Source: Dongia_B sp964406155
GTDB lineage: Bacteria > Pseudomonadota > Alphaproteobacteria > Dongiales > Dongiaceae
Length of the DNA stretch: 64,000 bases
Direction of reading: 5' to 3'
Assembly (NCBI GenBank): GCA_964406155.1
Contig: CAYOQR010000015.1
Location: forward strand, 1 to 64,000
Of the stretch, positions 36,673-45,339 are shown one piece after another. Position 1 is the first letter of the stretch. Each line of letters starts with the position of its first letter. The translations under genes and the position numbers were made by a program. The notes beneath the pieces are model-generated. The model was not told the origin of the DNA. It saw nothing but the letters and a program-made list of their open reading frames with translations, and did no database searches.

Positions 36673-37746
36673 ATGAGCCGTAAGGTCCTGATTCTCGGTG
36701 CCGGCAAGATCGGTGGCGCCATTGTCGATCTGCTGCATGCCAGCGGCGATTACGAGATCACCCTGGCCGATGCCGATGCCGGTTTCCTGAAACAGGCCGG
36801 CGGCAAGAAGGCGAAGACCGAGAAGGTGGATGTGGCCAATGCCAAGGCGCTGGCCAAGGTCGCCAAGGGCCAGTCCGCCGTCCTCTCCGCCCTGCCCTTT
36901 TTCCTCAATCCCGGCGTCGCCCAGGTCTGCGCCGAGGTCGGCGCGCATTATTTCGACCTGACCGAGGATGTCGCCACCACCCGCGCCGTGCGCAGCGTGG
37001 CGAAGAAGGCCACCACCGCCTTCGCCCCGCAATGCGGCCTGGCGCCGGGCTTCATCTCGATCGTCGCCAATCACCTCGCCAAGGATTTCGATACCTTGCG
37101 CGAAGTCCATATGCGGGTCGGCGCCCTGCCGGAATTCCCCGCCAACGGCCTCAAATACAACCTGACCTGGTCGACCGACGGCCTGATCAACGAATACTGC
37201 AATCCCTGCGAGGCGATCTACGAAGGCAAGTCCGTCGAGGTCATGCCGCTGGAAGGGCTGGAGCATTTCTCGCTCGATGGCATCGACTACGAATGCTTCA
37301 ACACTTCGGGCGGCCTCGGCACGCTCTGCGAGACACTGGACGGCAAGGTGCAGAGCCTGAATTACAAGACCGTGCGCTATCCCGGCCATCGCGACATCAT
37401 GAAGCTGCTGCTGGAAGACCTGCGCCTGCGCGACCGGCGTGACCTTTTGAAGGACATCATGGAACGATCGGTGCCGATCACCCATCAGGACGTGGTGCTG
37501 ATCTTCGTCACCGTCACCGGCACCAAGCAGGGCCGCCTGACCCAGCAGACCTATGCCAAGAAGATCTATGCCCAGGAGATCGACGGCAAGCTGATGAGCG
37601 CGATCCAGATCACCACGGCGGCCGGCATCTGCGCGATGCTCGATTTGCAGCAGGACGGCAAGCTGCCGAAGAAGGGCTTCATCCGCCAGGAAATGTGCGA
37701 CCTCGACGCTTTCCTCGCCAACCGCTTCGGCAAATACTACGCCTGA
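36673..37746 (+). CDS. Saccharopine dehydrogenase family oxidoreductase
   Basis: 357 residues. An N-terminal Rossmann fold is visible (KVLILGAGKIGGAIVDLL) and the rest follows the Lys9/LYSDH family: VLSALPFFLNPGVAQVC, HYFDLTEDVA, CGLAPGFISIVANHL, and GLINEYCNPC. In bacteria such enzymes act on lysine-derived metabolites (saccharopine or lysine 6-dehydrogenase) or as carboxynorspermidine synthase-like enzymes. The substrate is undecided, though the Lrp neighbour suggests an amino acid. The start at 36673 has GAGGA five bases upstream; the longer frame to 36544 adds a Pro/Gly-rich segment unlike the family. Confidence 0.88.
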   Translation: MSRKVLILGAGKIGGAIVDLLHASGDYEITLADADAGFLKQAGGKKAKTEKVDVANAKALAKVAKGQSAVLSALPFFLNPGVAQVCAEVGAHYFDLTEDVATTRAVRSVAKKATTAFAPQCGLAPGFISIVANHLAKDFDTLREVHMRVGALPEFPANGLKYNLTWSTDGLINEYCNPCEAIYEGKSVEVMPLEGLEHFSLDGIDYECFNTSGGLGTLCETLDGKVQSLNYKTVRYPGHRDIMKLLLEDLRLRDRRDLLKDIMERSVPITHQDVVLIFVTVTGTKQGRLTQQTYAKKIYAQEIDGKLMSAIQITTAAGICAMLDLQQDGKLPKKGFIRQEMCDLDAFLANRFGKYYA

Positions 37747-37799
37747 TCGCCCCTATCCGGGGAAGAGGACCAGCGCCGCCGGAAGATCATTGTCGCGAA

Positions 37800-38888
37800 T
37801 CATTCCGGCGGCGCTTCCACATTCTGTGCCGAGGCGGCGTCATAGACGCCCTGCAGCAATTCGTAGCACAGCCGCAGCGTGCCGCTATCCGGATCGAAGC
37901 TCGTCGTCGCCGTGCCGCATTGATCGAGCACGATCTTGATCGGGGCCGGCAAGACGATGTCCTGATTGAGATCGCCGACCAGCGCGTCGAACAGGCCGAC
38001 ATCGTGCAGCCAGTTGACGATATCCGCCGAAGACGGCTTGCCGGCCGGCTTATATTCCAGAGTCAGCGGGACACCTTGTGCATCGGCCGCCGCCGCGCGC
38101 CAGACGATCCGCGCGTCGCGCAGAGCCCCGGCCCAGCGTTCCTTCGCCTTGGCATATTCCGCCGGACAGTCCCGCGCCTCGTTCGCCGGTAGCGTGCCAT
38201 TGTCGCGCAGCAGGCTGTGCGCCCGGGTATCGCTGCCATAGATCAGGCACGCAACCCGCATCAGACGATCCGCATTGAGATGCTGCGCCGCCCAGGTTTC
38301 CGGCAGATCGGCATCGTCCGGAGCTGCACCGGCTTGATCCGCCGATCCGCCCCCATTGCCCGCAGCCAGCGCATCGTCCCGGGCCGCCTGATGCCAGGAA
38401 TCCAGCCAGCCCTGCACGGCATCCAGGGCCGGTACGCCGCCATAGCGCTTGCCGCCCTCCGCGACCAGCAGCACCGCCGTCAACTGATCGACCGCAGCAT
38501 CTTCCTTGCCGCTATAGGAGAGATCGAAACGCTGCAGCAATGCGGCAGCGAAATCGTGATAGAAGATGAAAGAGGCCTTGCCGAGAAAATAAGCCCAGAC
38601 GGGATCGTCGGACGGCGCCGCATCCGGATCGTCGGAAGGCGATACATCCTGCATGCCGCCGCTTTGAGCGGGAGCACCCTCGCCAGCAGCCGCATCCGGC
38701 GCAGTCGCGGCAGGGGTCGGACTGCCCGGCATCTCCGCGCTTCCCGTTCCTTCCGTCATCACCGTACCCGCGGCCGATCCGCGATCCGGCACGACCGACA
38801 GCAGGACGGCCGACAGCAAGATAACCGGCATCGCGGCAACCAGGCGCAATCCCGCCAGCCGCAACTGCGCCGGCCGCCGATGGCTCAT
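37800..38888 (-). CDS. DUF4344-type putative metallopeptidase with a degenerate zinc motif
   Basis: 362 residues. A basic stretch and one hydrophobic helix (LRLVAAMPVILLSAVLLSVV) suggest export. A Pro/Ala/Asp linker follows, then a domain with the order seen in DUF4344 proteins: a YHxxxxAL helix, SGKEDAAVDQLTAVLL, RVACLIYGSD, CPAEYAKAKERW and DQCGTATTSFDPDSG...LCYELL. The expected HExxH zinc site reads HDFAA, lacking both Glu and the second His, so peptidase activity is doubtful. ATG 38888 is chosen; a TTG 12 codons earlier is possible. It is convergent with the saccharopine dehydrogenase gene and divergent from the EEP gene. Confidence 0.75.
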   Translation of the reverse strand: MSHRRPAQLRLAGLRLVAAMPVILLSAVLLSVVPDRGSAAGTVMTEGTGSAEMPGSPTPAATAPDAAAGEGAPAQSGGMQDVSPSDDPDAAPSDDPVWAYFLGKASFIFYHDFAAALLQRFDLSYSGKEDAAVDQLTAVLLVAEGGKRYGGVPALDAVQGWLDSWHQAARDDALAAGNGGGSADQAGAAPDDADLPETWAAQHLNADRLMRVACLIYGSDTRAHSLLRDNGTLPANEARDCPAEYAKAKERWAGALRDARIVWRAAAADAQGVPLTLEYKPAGKPSSADIVNWLHDVGLFDALVGDLNQDIVLPAPIKIVLDQCGTATTSFDPDSGTLRLCYELLQGVYDAASAQNVEAPPE

Positions 38889-39074
38889 CACGTCCACATC
38901 ATCTTCTGAGACCGCCTCCCGCAACGCGCCACAGATTAACCTGCGGCGATCAAATGTGCTACAGGAGGGCCCGCCGACTCAGGGCATCATGACGGACAGG
39001 CACCATGACGGCAGGATACGAGCGGCACAAAGCGGCTCGGCGCCTCAACCCATGACGAATGACGATTGCGATCT

Positions 39075-40133
39075 ATGATGAGGGCATTGACCGGAAAGCT
39101 GCGGCGGGCAGCGCGATACGCCTGGTACACGACCTTGGTGCTGGTCGGGTTCGGCGCCTTGATCGGCAGCCTCGGCAGCCGGTGGTGGCTGACGGGGATT
39201 CTCCTGCAATTCGCCCTGCAATTCTGCTGGATCGCCGGATTGCTGACCTTGGCGGCCATGCTGAGGCGCCGGTGGCGCAGCGCGGCGGTCGCCGCCGCCC
39301 TGGCACTGTGGCAGCTCTGGATCGTCTGGCCCTCCCCGCTCTCCAATGCCATCGCCGCCGATCGCGTGCCGGCCGTCGGATCGGATGTCGCCGCCACCTT
39401 GCGGGTGGTGTCCTTCAACACCTGGTATCGCAACACCCGCTATGAGGCGATGATCCGCTACCTCCGCAGCAGCGATGCCGACATCATCGGCCTGGTCGAG
39501 GTCACGCCGGGCCTGAAGGCCGCGCTCGGGGCGCTGCGCGATGTCTATCCATATCAGGTGGATTGCCTCGACAGCGTGCCGCAATGCGAGAACATGTTGC
39601 TCTCCCGCCAGCCGCTGAAGAACGTGGCCGCCACCCGCCTGGAAGACCGCCGCCCGGTCGTCCTCAGCGCCGAAATCGATTTGCCAGGCGGTCCGGTCGA
39701 TCTCTTCGTCACCCATGTCAGCTCGCCGCTGATCGGCCTCGTCCCCGAAGAGTATCCGCCCGAAAACAGGTCCGGTGACGGCCGGCGGCCGACCGTCACC
39801 TTGGCGGATATCCTGGCCGGAACCTCGCCGCAGATGGAGCAGGCCGACCGGCTCGCCCGCTATCTGGCGACGCGCGGTCCCGACGCCATCCTGATGGGTG
39901 ATTTCAATTCAGCCCCCTGGAGCCCGGTCATGCGGGATCTGCGCCAGGCCGGCAACTGGAACCCCGACCGCAATCTGGCGCCGAGCTGGCCGCGTTGGCT
40001 GTCGGCGCCGCTGCGCCTGCCGATCGACCATATCCTGGCCCGCGGCCGGCTCCGGGTGACGGCCTTCGATACCGGCCCGGCCCTGACCTCCGACCACCTG
40101 CCGGTCGCCGCGGATATCGTCCTCCGCCAATAG
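39075..40133 (+). CDS. Endonuclease/exonuclease/phosphatase (EEP) family membrane protein
   Basis: 352 residues. Two to three N-terminal membrane helices (to about 85) carry an EEP/DNase I-like domain: VVSFNTWYRN, DADIIGLVEV, ILMGDFNSAPWSP and the terminal SDHLPVAADI. All catalytic Asn, Glu, Asp and His landmarks are present. Membrane-anchored EEP proteins of this layout are common next to envelope genes; the substrate could be a phospholipid headgroup or nucleic acid, and I cannot decide. Starts at 39075 and 39078 are adjacent; no strong ribosome site is visible. Transcription may continue toward lysK, but lysK has its own promoter. Confidence 0.85.
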   Translation: MMRALTGKLRRAARYAWYTTLVLVGFGALIGSLGSRWWLTGILLQFALQFCWIAGLLTLAAMLRRRWRSAAVAAALALWQLWIVWPSPLSNAIAADRVPAVGSDVAATLRVVSFNTWYRNTRYEAMIRYLRSSDADIIGLVEVTPGLKAALGALRDVYPYQVDCLDSVPQCENMLLSRQPLKNVAATRLEDRRPVVLSAEIDLPGGPVDLFVTHVSSPLIGLVPEEYPPENRSGDGRRPTVTLADILAGTSPQMEQADRLARYLATRGPDAILMGDFNSAPWSPVMRDLRQAGNWNPDRNLAPSWPRWLSAPLRLPIDHILARGRLRVTAFDTGPALTSDHLPVAADIVLRQ

Positions 40134-40183
40134 GAATGTGCCGCCCGAAATGCGATTGGGCGGTGAATTGCCGCACTGCACAC

Positions 40184-40212
40184 TTGCCGGAACCCCTTGC
40201 CGCCTCTAGTCT
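40184..40212 (+). promoter_or_regulatory. Predicted sigma-70 promoter of lysK
   Basis: TTGCCG (40184-40189), 17-bp spacing, TAGTCT (40207-40212). Transcription would start near 40219, giving a leader of about 28 nt before the lysK ATG. Confidence 0.6.
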
Positions 40213-40246
40213 CCGCCCGTACTGATCAGCCTGTAATCGGAGACCG

Positions 40247-41836
40247 ATGGAGATGACGAGCGAACGCATTTATGCCGAAGCGGCGAAGGCCTGGCCCTTT
40301 GAGGAAGCGCGCAAACTGGTGGCGCGCTATGCCGGGAAAAAGCCGGAGAAAGGCTATGTGCTGTTCGAGACCGGCTACGGCCCCTCGGGCCTGCCGCATA
40401 TCGGCACCTTCGGCGAGGTGGTCCGCAGCACCATGGTGCGCCAGGCGTTCCAGCGCCTGTCCGACATCCCGACCCGGCTTTTCGCCTTTTCCGACGACAT
40501 GGATGGCCTGCGCAAGGTGCCGACCAATGTCCCCAATCAGGAGATGCTGGCCCAGCATCTCGGCAAGCCGCTGACCAAGGTGCCGGACCCCTTCGGCAAA
40601 TATGAGAGCTTCGGGCACCATAACAACGCCATGTTGCGCGGCTTCCTCGACAGCTTCGGCTTCGAATATGAGTTCCAGTCCTCGACCGACTGGTACATGT
40701 CGGGCCGCTTCGACCAGGGCCTGCTCGATGTGCTGAAGCATTACGAGCAGGTGATGGAGATCATGCTCCCCAGCCTGCGCGAGGAACGCGCCGCCAGCTA
40801 TTCGCCCTTCCTGCCGGTCTGCCAGAAGACCGGCCGCGTGCTGCAGGTGCCGGTGCTCGAGACCAATGCCGCCGCCGGCACCATCGTCTATCAGGACGAG
40901 GATGGATCCAAGGTCGAGACGCTGGTCACCGGCGGGCGCTGCAAGCTGCAATGGAAGCCGGACTGGGCGATGCGCTGGCATGTGCTGGGCGTCGATTACG
41001 AGATGTCCGGCAAGGACCTGATCCCCTCGGTGCAGCTCGCCAACAAGATCTGCCGCGAACTGGGCTCGCCGCCGCCGGACGGCTTCAATTACGAGCTCTT
41101 CCTCGACGACAAGGGGCAGAAGATCTCCAAGTCCAAGGGCAACGGCCTCAGCGTCGAGGAATGGCTGACCTATGCCCCGCCCGAGAGCCTCTCCCTCTTC
41201 ATGTATCAGAAGCCCCGGGCGGCGAAGCGGCTCTATTTCGACGTCATTCCCCGCGCGGTCGACGACTACGTCACCTTCGTCGAGAAGTATGATGGCGAGG
41301 CGGAAGCGCAGCGCCTGGAGAATCCGGCCTGGCATATCCATAACGGCAAGCCGCCAAAGGACAAGGCCTTCCTCAGCTACGGCATCCTCCTGAACCTCGC
41401 CAGCGTCTGCAATGCCGAGGCGAAGGAAACGCTCTGGGGCTTCATCACCCGGTACCGCCCGGAAGCGACGCCGCAATCGGCGCCCTTCCTCGACAAGCTG
41501 GTGGGCTATGCCATCAACTATTATCGCGACCATGTGAAGCCGACCAAGAAGTTCCGGGCGCCGGACGCGACGGAACGGGCGGCGCTCGGCGATCTCCTCG
41601 CCTATCTCGACAAGGCGCCGGACACGGCCAGTGCCGAGGAACTGCAGAACGAGGTCTATGAGATCGGCAAGCGCCACGCCTTCCCGGAACTGCGGGCTTG
41701 GTTCAAGGCGCTTTATGAGATCCTGCTCGGCCAGGACCAGGGGCCGCGCTTCGGCTCCTTCATCGCCCTCTATGGCCGCAAGGAGACCTCCGACCTGATC
41801 CGCCGCGCTTTGGCGGGCGAGGATCTGGCAGCCTGA
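40247..41836 (+). CDS. lysK: Lysyl-tRNA synthetase, class I
   Basis: 529 residues of the archaeal-type class I LysRS, found in most alphaproteobacteria in place of the class II enzyme. The HIGH-equivalent motif is PSGLPHIGTF near residue 47, and the KMSKS motif is KISKSKGNG near residue 292. An all-helical C-terminal anticodon-binding region follows. GGAG lies five bases upstream of the ATG; an ATG two codons later is possible. It has its own promoter and ends at a bidirectional terminator shared with the AlkD-like gene. It catalyses ATP-dependent charging of tRNA-Lys. Confidence 0.96.
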   Translation: MEMTSERIYAEAAKAWPFEEARKLVARYAGKKPEKGYVLFETGYGPSGLPHIGTFGEVVRSTMVRQAFQRLSDIPTRLFAFSDDMDGLRKVPTNVPNQEMLAQHLGKPLTKVPDPFGKYESFGHHNNAMLRGFLDSFGFEYEFQSSTDWYMSGRFDQGLLDVLKHYEQVMEIMLPSLREERAASYSPFLPVCQKTGRVLQVPVLETNAAAGTIVYQDEDGSKVETLVTGGRCKLQWKPDWAMRWHVLGVDYEMSGKDLIPSVQLANKICRELGSPPPDGFNYELFLDDKGQKISKSKGNGLSVEEWLTYAPPESLSLFMYQKPRAAKRLYFDVIPRAVDDYVTFVEKYDGEAEAQRLENPAWHIHNGKPPKDKAFLSYGILLNLASVCNAEAKETLWGFITRYRPEATPQSAPFLDKLVGYAINYYRDHVKPTKKFRAPDATERAALGDLLAYLDKAPDTASAEELQNEVYEIGKRHAFPELRAWFKALYEILLGQDQGPRFGSFIALYGRKETSDLIRRALAGEDLAA

Positions 41837-41856
41837 CCGGTCATCCGTTGAACCAA

Positions 41857-41894
41857 AAAGAAGGCGGCAACTGGGCTCAGTTGCCGCCTTCTTT
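41857..41894. terminator. Bidirectional terminator between lysK and the AlkD-like gene
   Basis: Perfect 17-bp arms (41857-41873 and 41878-41894) around GGCT, with T-rich tails on both strands. The right arm encodes the last residues (EGGN and stop) of the convergent gene. Confidence 0.93.
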
Positions 41895-42710
41895 CTTGCC
41901 TGCCCCACTCAGTTTGGGTGTCCTGCTCCGTTGGGCCACCTTGTTCGCTTTCCGCCTGGCTGTTTGACGCAGCGCCTTCAGCCGGTTGCGCTGCTCCACC
42001 GGCAGCTTCTTCGCAACCTCCGCGAAAGCAACCGGCGAGAGGCGCGCCGCGTGACGCTGGACGAAATCGAAGGTCTCCGCCGGATAGGGCCGCAGAGCCT
42101 CGCGCAGGGTCCAGCCGATTCCTTTCTGCACGAAGCGGTCCGCGTCATCGAGCACTCTTTCGACCAGCGGCAGGATGCGGCCGATCGGCGGCAATTGCCG
42201 GCGCAGGCCGCCGTAATACAGCAGGCCGACGATGGATTGACGTCGCTCCCAGGGATTGGCCGAGCGGTTCCAGGCGCAGAAGACCGGATAGGCCTCGTCC
42301 GGCAGGATCTCGAGGATGCGGGTATAGAGCGCCGACAGCTCGTCCGATGTATCCCAGCTATCGACCGCGCCGATCCAGTCCCGCACGACCGGCCAGGCCC
42401 GGACGAGATCCTCGGCCTTGCGCAAGCGCGCGGCGAAGAACAAGGCCTGCGACCGGGTTTCGTGATGCGGTCCCAGGCGCCAGACGTCATCCCAGATCGG
42501 CAATTGTTCGACCGCCGTCAGAGAGGAGAAGCTGTAGCCCTTGCGATAGGCCTGATATTGCTGCGGCGTCGACAGGCCGAAATGCGGTGTCGCCGAGCCG
42601 TGATAGAGGCGCAGTTTCTCGGCGGCCGCGGGATCGATCGCGCGGGCCGCTTCACGCAGCCGATCCTCGATCTCCTGAATATGGGATGGCAGAACAGGGG
42701 ATGGCATCAT
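41877..42710 (-). CDS. DNA alkylation repair protein (AlkD-like HEAT repeats)
   Basis: 277 residues, the DNA_alkylation family of HEAT-like repeat glycosylases removing alkylpurines. Family features include YHGSATPHFGLSTPQQ, DDVWRLGPHHETRSQALFFA, VDSWDTSDELS and DADRFVQKGIGWTLREAL. A lysine/arginine-rich tail follows. The ATG at 42710 (MMPSPVLPSH) is chosen; upstream in-frame codons give an arginine-rich leader unlike the family. The stop codon and last four codons lie inside the terminator hairpin shared with lysK, an unusual overlap. Confidence 0.87.
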   Translation of the reverse strand: MMPSPVLPSHIQEIEDRLREAARAIDPAAAEKLRLYHGSATPHFGLSTPQQYQAYRKGYSFSSLTAVEQLPIWDDVWRLGPHHETRSQALFFAARLRKAEDLVRAWPVVRDWIGAVDSWDTSDELSALYTRILEILPDEAYPVFCAWNRSANPWERRQSIVGLLYYGGLRRQLPPIGRILPLVERVLDDADRFVQKGIGWTLREALRPYPAETFDFVQRHAARLSPVAFAEVAKKLPVEQRNRLKALRQTARRKANKVAQRSRTPKLSGAGKKEGGN

Positions 42711-42895
42711 CGGATCTCTACTGCCGCTTTGCTTCGCTCCGCGTCTTGATGTTCTTTCGCTTGATCTCCGCCGGCTTCGTGTCTTCGGGCCTCCCCGATT
42801 TAGACGCATGCATCCCTGCGGATCTTCTGTCGTTTCGTGAAGGTCTAGCCGGATCGCCATCATGGATCGCGGCAAGACCCGAGGTTGTGCCCGGC

Positions 42896-42925
42896 CTCAG
42901 TCGAAAATTTCTCAGTCGAAGATTT
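42896..42925. repeat. 15-bp tandem duplication at a gene end
   Basis: Units ctcagtcgaaaattt (42896-42910) and ctcagtcgaagattt (42911-42925), 14 of 15 identical. The stop codon of the zinc-ribbon gene lies in the second unit, and a duplicated copy of the gene end lies just beyond it. Confidence 0.85.
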
Positions 42926-43175
42926 CGCTGAGCCAGGATTTGCGCCGGTAATGCTTGTGCTTGTAATCGTCGTCGTCATGATCGCGGCGATGATATTGCG
43001 TCCGCTCCGGCTCACGCGCCGGCGCGGCGCGTGCCATGTCCTGCCCACTGCGCTCGATGATCTTGTCCAGCTCACCGCGATCGAGCCAGACGCCGCGGCA
43101 TTTGCGGCAGTAATCGATCTCGATTCCCTGCCGGTCGCTCATGACGAGGTCTTCCTGGCACACCGGACATTTCAT
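42912..43175 (-). CDS. TFIIB-type zinc-ribbon protein
   Basis: 87 residues. Four cysteines in the zf-TFIIB arrangement, MKCPVCQEDL and YCRKCRGVWLDRGELDKI, are followed by a His/Asp/Lys-rich tail (RRDHDDDDYKHKHYRRK) and an aromatic end WLSEIF. Small proteins of this type are common in proteobacteria and usually uncharacterised; nucleic acid or protein contacts are possible. The gene is monocistronic between the LysE-type exporter and the AlkD-like gene, all on the minus strand. Confidence 0.9.
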   Translation of the reverse strand: MKCPVCQEDLVMSDRQGIEIDYCRKCRGVWLDRGELDKIIERSGQDMARAAPAREPERTQYHRRDHDDDDYKHKHYRRKSWLSEIFD

Positions 43176-43273
43176 CGCGCTTCTCCGCTCATTAACACCT
43201 GTGGCGGATCGACCCGATCATCCGCCGAACCCTGGAAATGGGGTCGCGGCCAAAGCTGTACAAGGGGTGGGGC

Positions 43274-43894
43274 CTATTGCCGCTGCGCCAGTGCAAGCCC
43301 GATTCCGGCCCCAATCAACAGGCCACCCGTCAATCGATGGCGTAGCCGGCCCCGCCGCAGGAGAACGCCCCGCAGCCTTCCGGCGAAGATCGCCCAGGTG
43401 CTGTCGAGGACCGTGGCAAGCACAAGGAAGCTCAGCGACAAGACGGCGAGCTGGGGTCCGAGCGGCCGGTCCGACGCAATGAATTGCGGCAGGAAGGCGC
43501 CATAGAACAACAGCGTCTTCGGATTAGTGAGCGAGACCAGGAAGCCGCGCAGCCAAATCTGGCGCCGAGCCTGGGGCCGCATCGCCGCCTGGGCGAGATC
43601 GTCGGCCGGCCGCCGCCAGGCGCGCAGACCGAGATAGATGAGATAGGCGACGCCGAGCCAGCGCAGCCAGTCGAAGACAATGGCCAGAGTACCGAGCAGT
43701 GAACTGAGGCCGGCCGCCGTCAGCGCCAATTGCAGCGCCATGGCGCTGCTGGTGCCGGCCACCGTCAACAGGCCCCGGCGCAGGCCATGGGTGATGCTGT
43801 TCGCCGTGATCAGTGCCACATTGGGTCCGGGAATCGCAATCAGGATCGCCGAGGCCGCGATGAAGGCCAGATAGAGCCGCCAGTCGATCATCAT
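43274..43894 (-). CDS. LysE/RhtB family amino acid exporter
   Basis: 206 residues with about six membrane helices. Signature segments are AILIAIPGPNVALITANSITH and GFLVSLTNPKTLLFYGAFLPQF, typical of the RhtB branch. It probably exports an amino acid or derivative; which one is unknown. It begins 27 bp after the thrS stop on the same strand, so it may be cotranscribed with thrS and come under the same threonine attenuator. That would make a threonine/homoserine exporter an attractive but unproven idea. Confidence 0.88.
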   Translation of the reverse strand: MMIDWRLYLAFIAASAILIAIPGPNVALITANSITHGLRRGLLTVAGTSSAMALQLALTAAGLSSLLGTLAIVFDWLRWLGVAYLIYLGLRAWRRPADDLAQAAMRPQARRQIWLRGFLVSLTNPKTLLFYGAFLPQFIASDRPLGPQLAVLSLSFLVLATVLDSTWAIFAGRLRGVLLRRGRLRHRLTGGLLIGAGIGLALAQRQ

Positions 43895-43921
43895 TCTTTC
43901 CTCTCCCTCATCCCATCCATC

Positions 43922-45226
43922 TCAGCACCAGATGGAATGCCAGGCACGGTCGCCAGCGGCGCCGGCCGCACCACCCATCACCTCGCTTGGTGCATCGACC
44001 GCCGGCCGGTCGCGATCACCCGCCGTGATGTCCGGCAGCGGTGGCGCCACCTCGCGCCGCAGGAATTCCACCGCCGCCGCCAGCGGCAGCACCTGCTGTG
44101 CCCCATCTCGGAAACGCAGCGCGACAGAGCCGTCGGCTGCCTCGCGGGCACCGATCGCGGCGAGGATCGGAATGGCCTCCGCGCGCGACTGAACGATCTT
44201 GCGCGAGAGAGTCTCGGACCGGAGATCGAGCGCCACCCGCAGCCCCGCCTGCTCGAAGGCCTCCCCCACCGCGCGGGCATAGGGAATCTGCGCCGCCTGG
44301 ATCGAAGCGACCGCCACCTGATCCGGTGCCAGCCACAGCGGCAGATTGCCGGCCCAGCGCTCCAGCAGCATGGCGAAGAAACGCTCGATGCTCCCCAGAA
44401 TGGCGTGATGCAGCATGATCGGCCGGACTCGCTCGTTCGCCGCGTCAACGAAACCCGCGCCCAGCCGCTCAGGCAGCACGAAATCGAGCTGGATGGTGCC
44501 GCACTGCCAGAATTTGCCCGCCCGGTCCGGCAGGAGAAACTCCAGCTTCGGCCCGTAGAAGGCGCCTTCGCCGGGCTGCAACTCGTAATCGAGGCCGGCC
44601 GCTTTCGCCGCCGCCGCCAGCATCGCCTCGGCCCGGTCCCACAATGCATCGTTGCCGGCGCGCAAATTCGGCCGTGTGGAAAAGGCGACCTTGAAATCGC
44701 CGAAGCCGAAATCGAGATAGACCCGCCGCAACAGGCGGCAGAACCGTGCGACCTCGTCCTCCACATGCGCCTCCAGGCAGAAGACATGGGCATCGTCCTG
44801 GGTGAAGGCCCGTGTCCGCATCAGCCCCTGCAGCGATCCCGACGGTTCGTTGCGGTGGCAGGCGCCGAATTCGGCATAGCGGATCGGCAGGTCGCGATAA
44901 GAGCGCAGCCGGCTGTTGAAGATCGCCACATGGCCGGGACAGCTCATCGGCTTCACGGCGAAAACGCGCTCGCCATCGGCGACCGCGAACATGTTGGCGC
45001 CGAATTTCTCCCAATGGCCGCTGCGTTCCCAGAGATCGCGGGCCAGGATCTGCGGGCTCTTCACCTCGCGGAATCCGGCGCGGTGCATGTAGCGGCGGAT
45101 ATGCTCCTCGATGACCCGGTAGACCGCCCAGCCGCGCGGATGCCAGAACACCATGCCGGGCCCGTCCTCCTGCTGATGGAAGAGGTCGAGCCGGCTGCCC
45201 AATGATCGGTGATCGATGTCGTCCAT
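43922..45226 (-). CDS. thrS: Threonyl-tRNA synthetase lacking the N-terminal TGS and editing domains
   Basis: 434 residues; standard bacterial ThrRS is about 640. The class II catalytic core is complete: MSCPGH near residue 94 and DDAHVFC carry zinc ligands, motif 2 is FGACHRNEPSGSL, and motif 3 with the third zinc His is HHAILGSIERFFAMLLERW. The anticodon-binding domain (about 320-410) is present. The TGS and second additional (editing) domains are absent. The start at 45226 is fixed by GGAGG five bases upstream. A threonine attenuator precedes it (leader peptide, antiterminator, terminator). It charges tRNA-Thr without cis-editing of serine; it could be a second, regulated ThrRS. Confidence 0.93.
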   Translation of the reverse strand: MDDIDHRSLGSRLDLFHQQEDGPGMVFWHPRGWAVYRVIEEHIRRYMHRAGFREVKSPQILARDLWERSGHWEKFGANMFAVADGERVFAVKPMSCPGHVAIFNSRLRSYRDLPIRYAEFGACHRNEPSGSLQGLMRTRAFTQDDAHVFCLEAHVEDEVARFCRLLRRVYLDFGFGDFKVAFSTRPNLRAGNDALWDRAEAMLAAAAKAAGLDYELQPGEGAFYGPKLEFLLPDRAGKFWQCGTIQLDFVLPERLGAGFVDAANERVRPIMLHHAILGSIERFFAMLLERWAGNLPLWLAPDQVAVASIQAAQIPYARAVGEAFEQAGLRVALDLRSETLSRKIVQSRAEAIPILAAIGAREAADGSVALRFRDGAQQVLPLAAAVEFLRREVAPPLPDITAGDRDRPAVDAPSEVMGGAAGAAGDRAWHSIWC

Positions 45227-45297
45227 GAAATCCTCCATTGCCTGGACGGTTGCGGTGAACCGGGCTGCGGCAAATCGGAGGGGCGGAGATGGTGCAT

Positions 45298-45339
45298 AAA
45301 AACCAAGGGCCCCGTCCGTTGCCGGCGGGGCCCTTGGTT
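45298..45339 (-). terminator. Threonine attenuator: terminator hairpin
   Basis: On the minus strand AACCAAGGGCCCCG pairs perfectly (14 bp) with CGGGGCCCTTGGTT across an 11-nt loop (plus-strand arms 45326-45339 and 45301-45314), followed by UUUUU. It lies between the leader peptide stop and the thrS ribosome site, about 70 nt before the thrS ATG. Such a strong terminator inside a 5' leader only makes sense with conditional antitermination. Confidence 0.93.
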
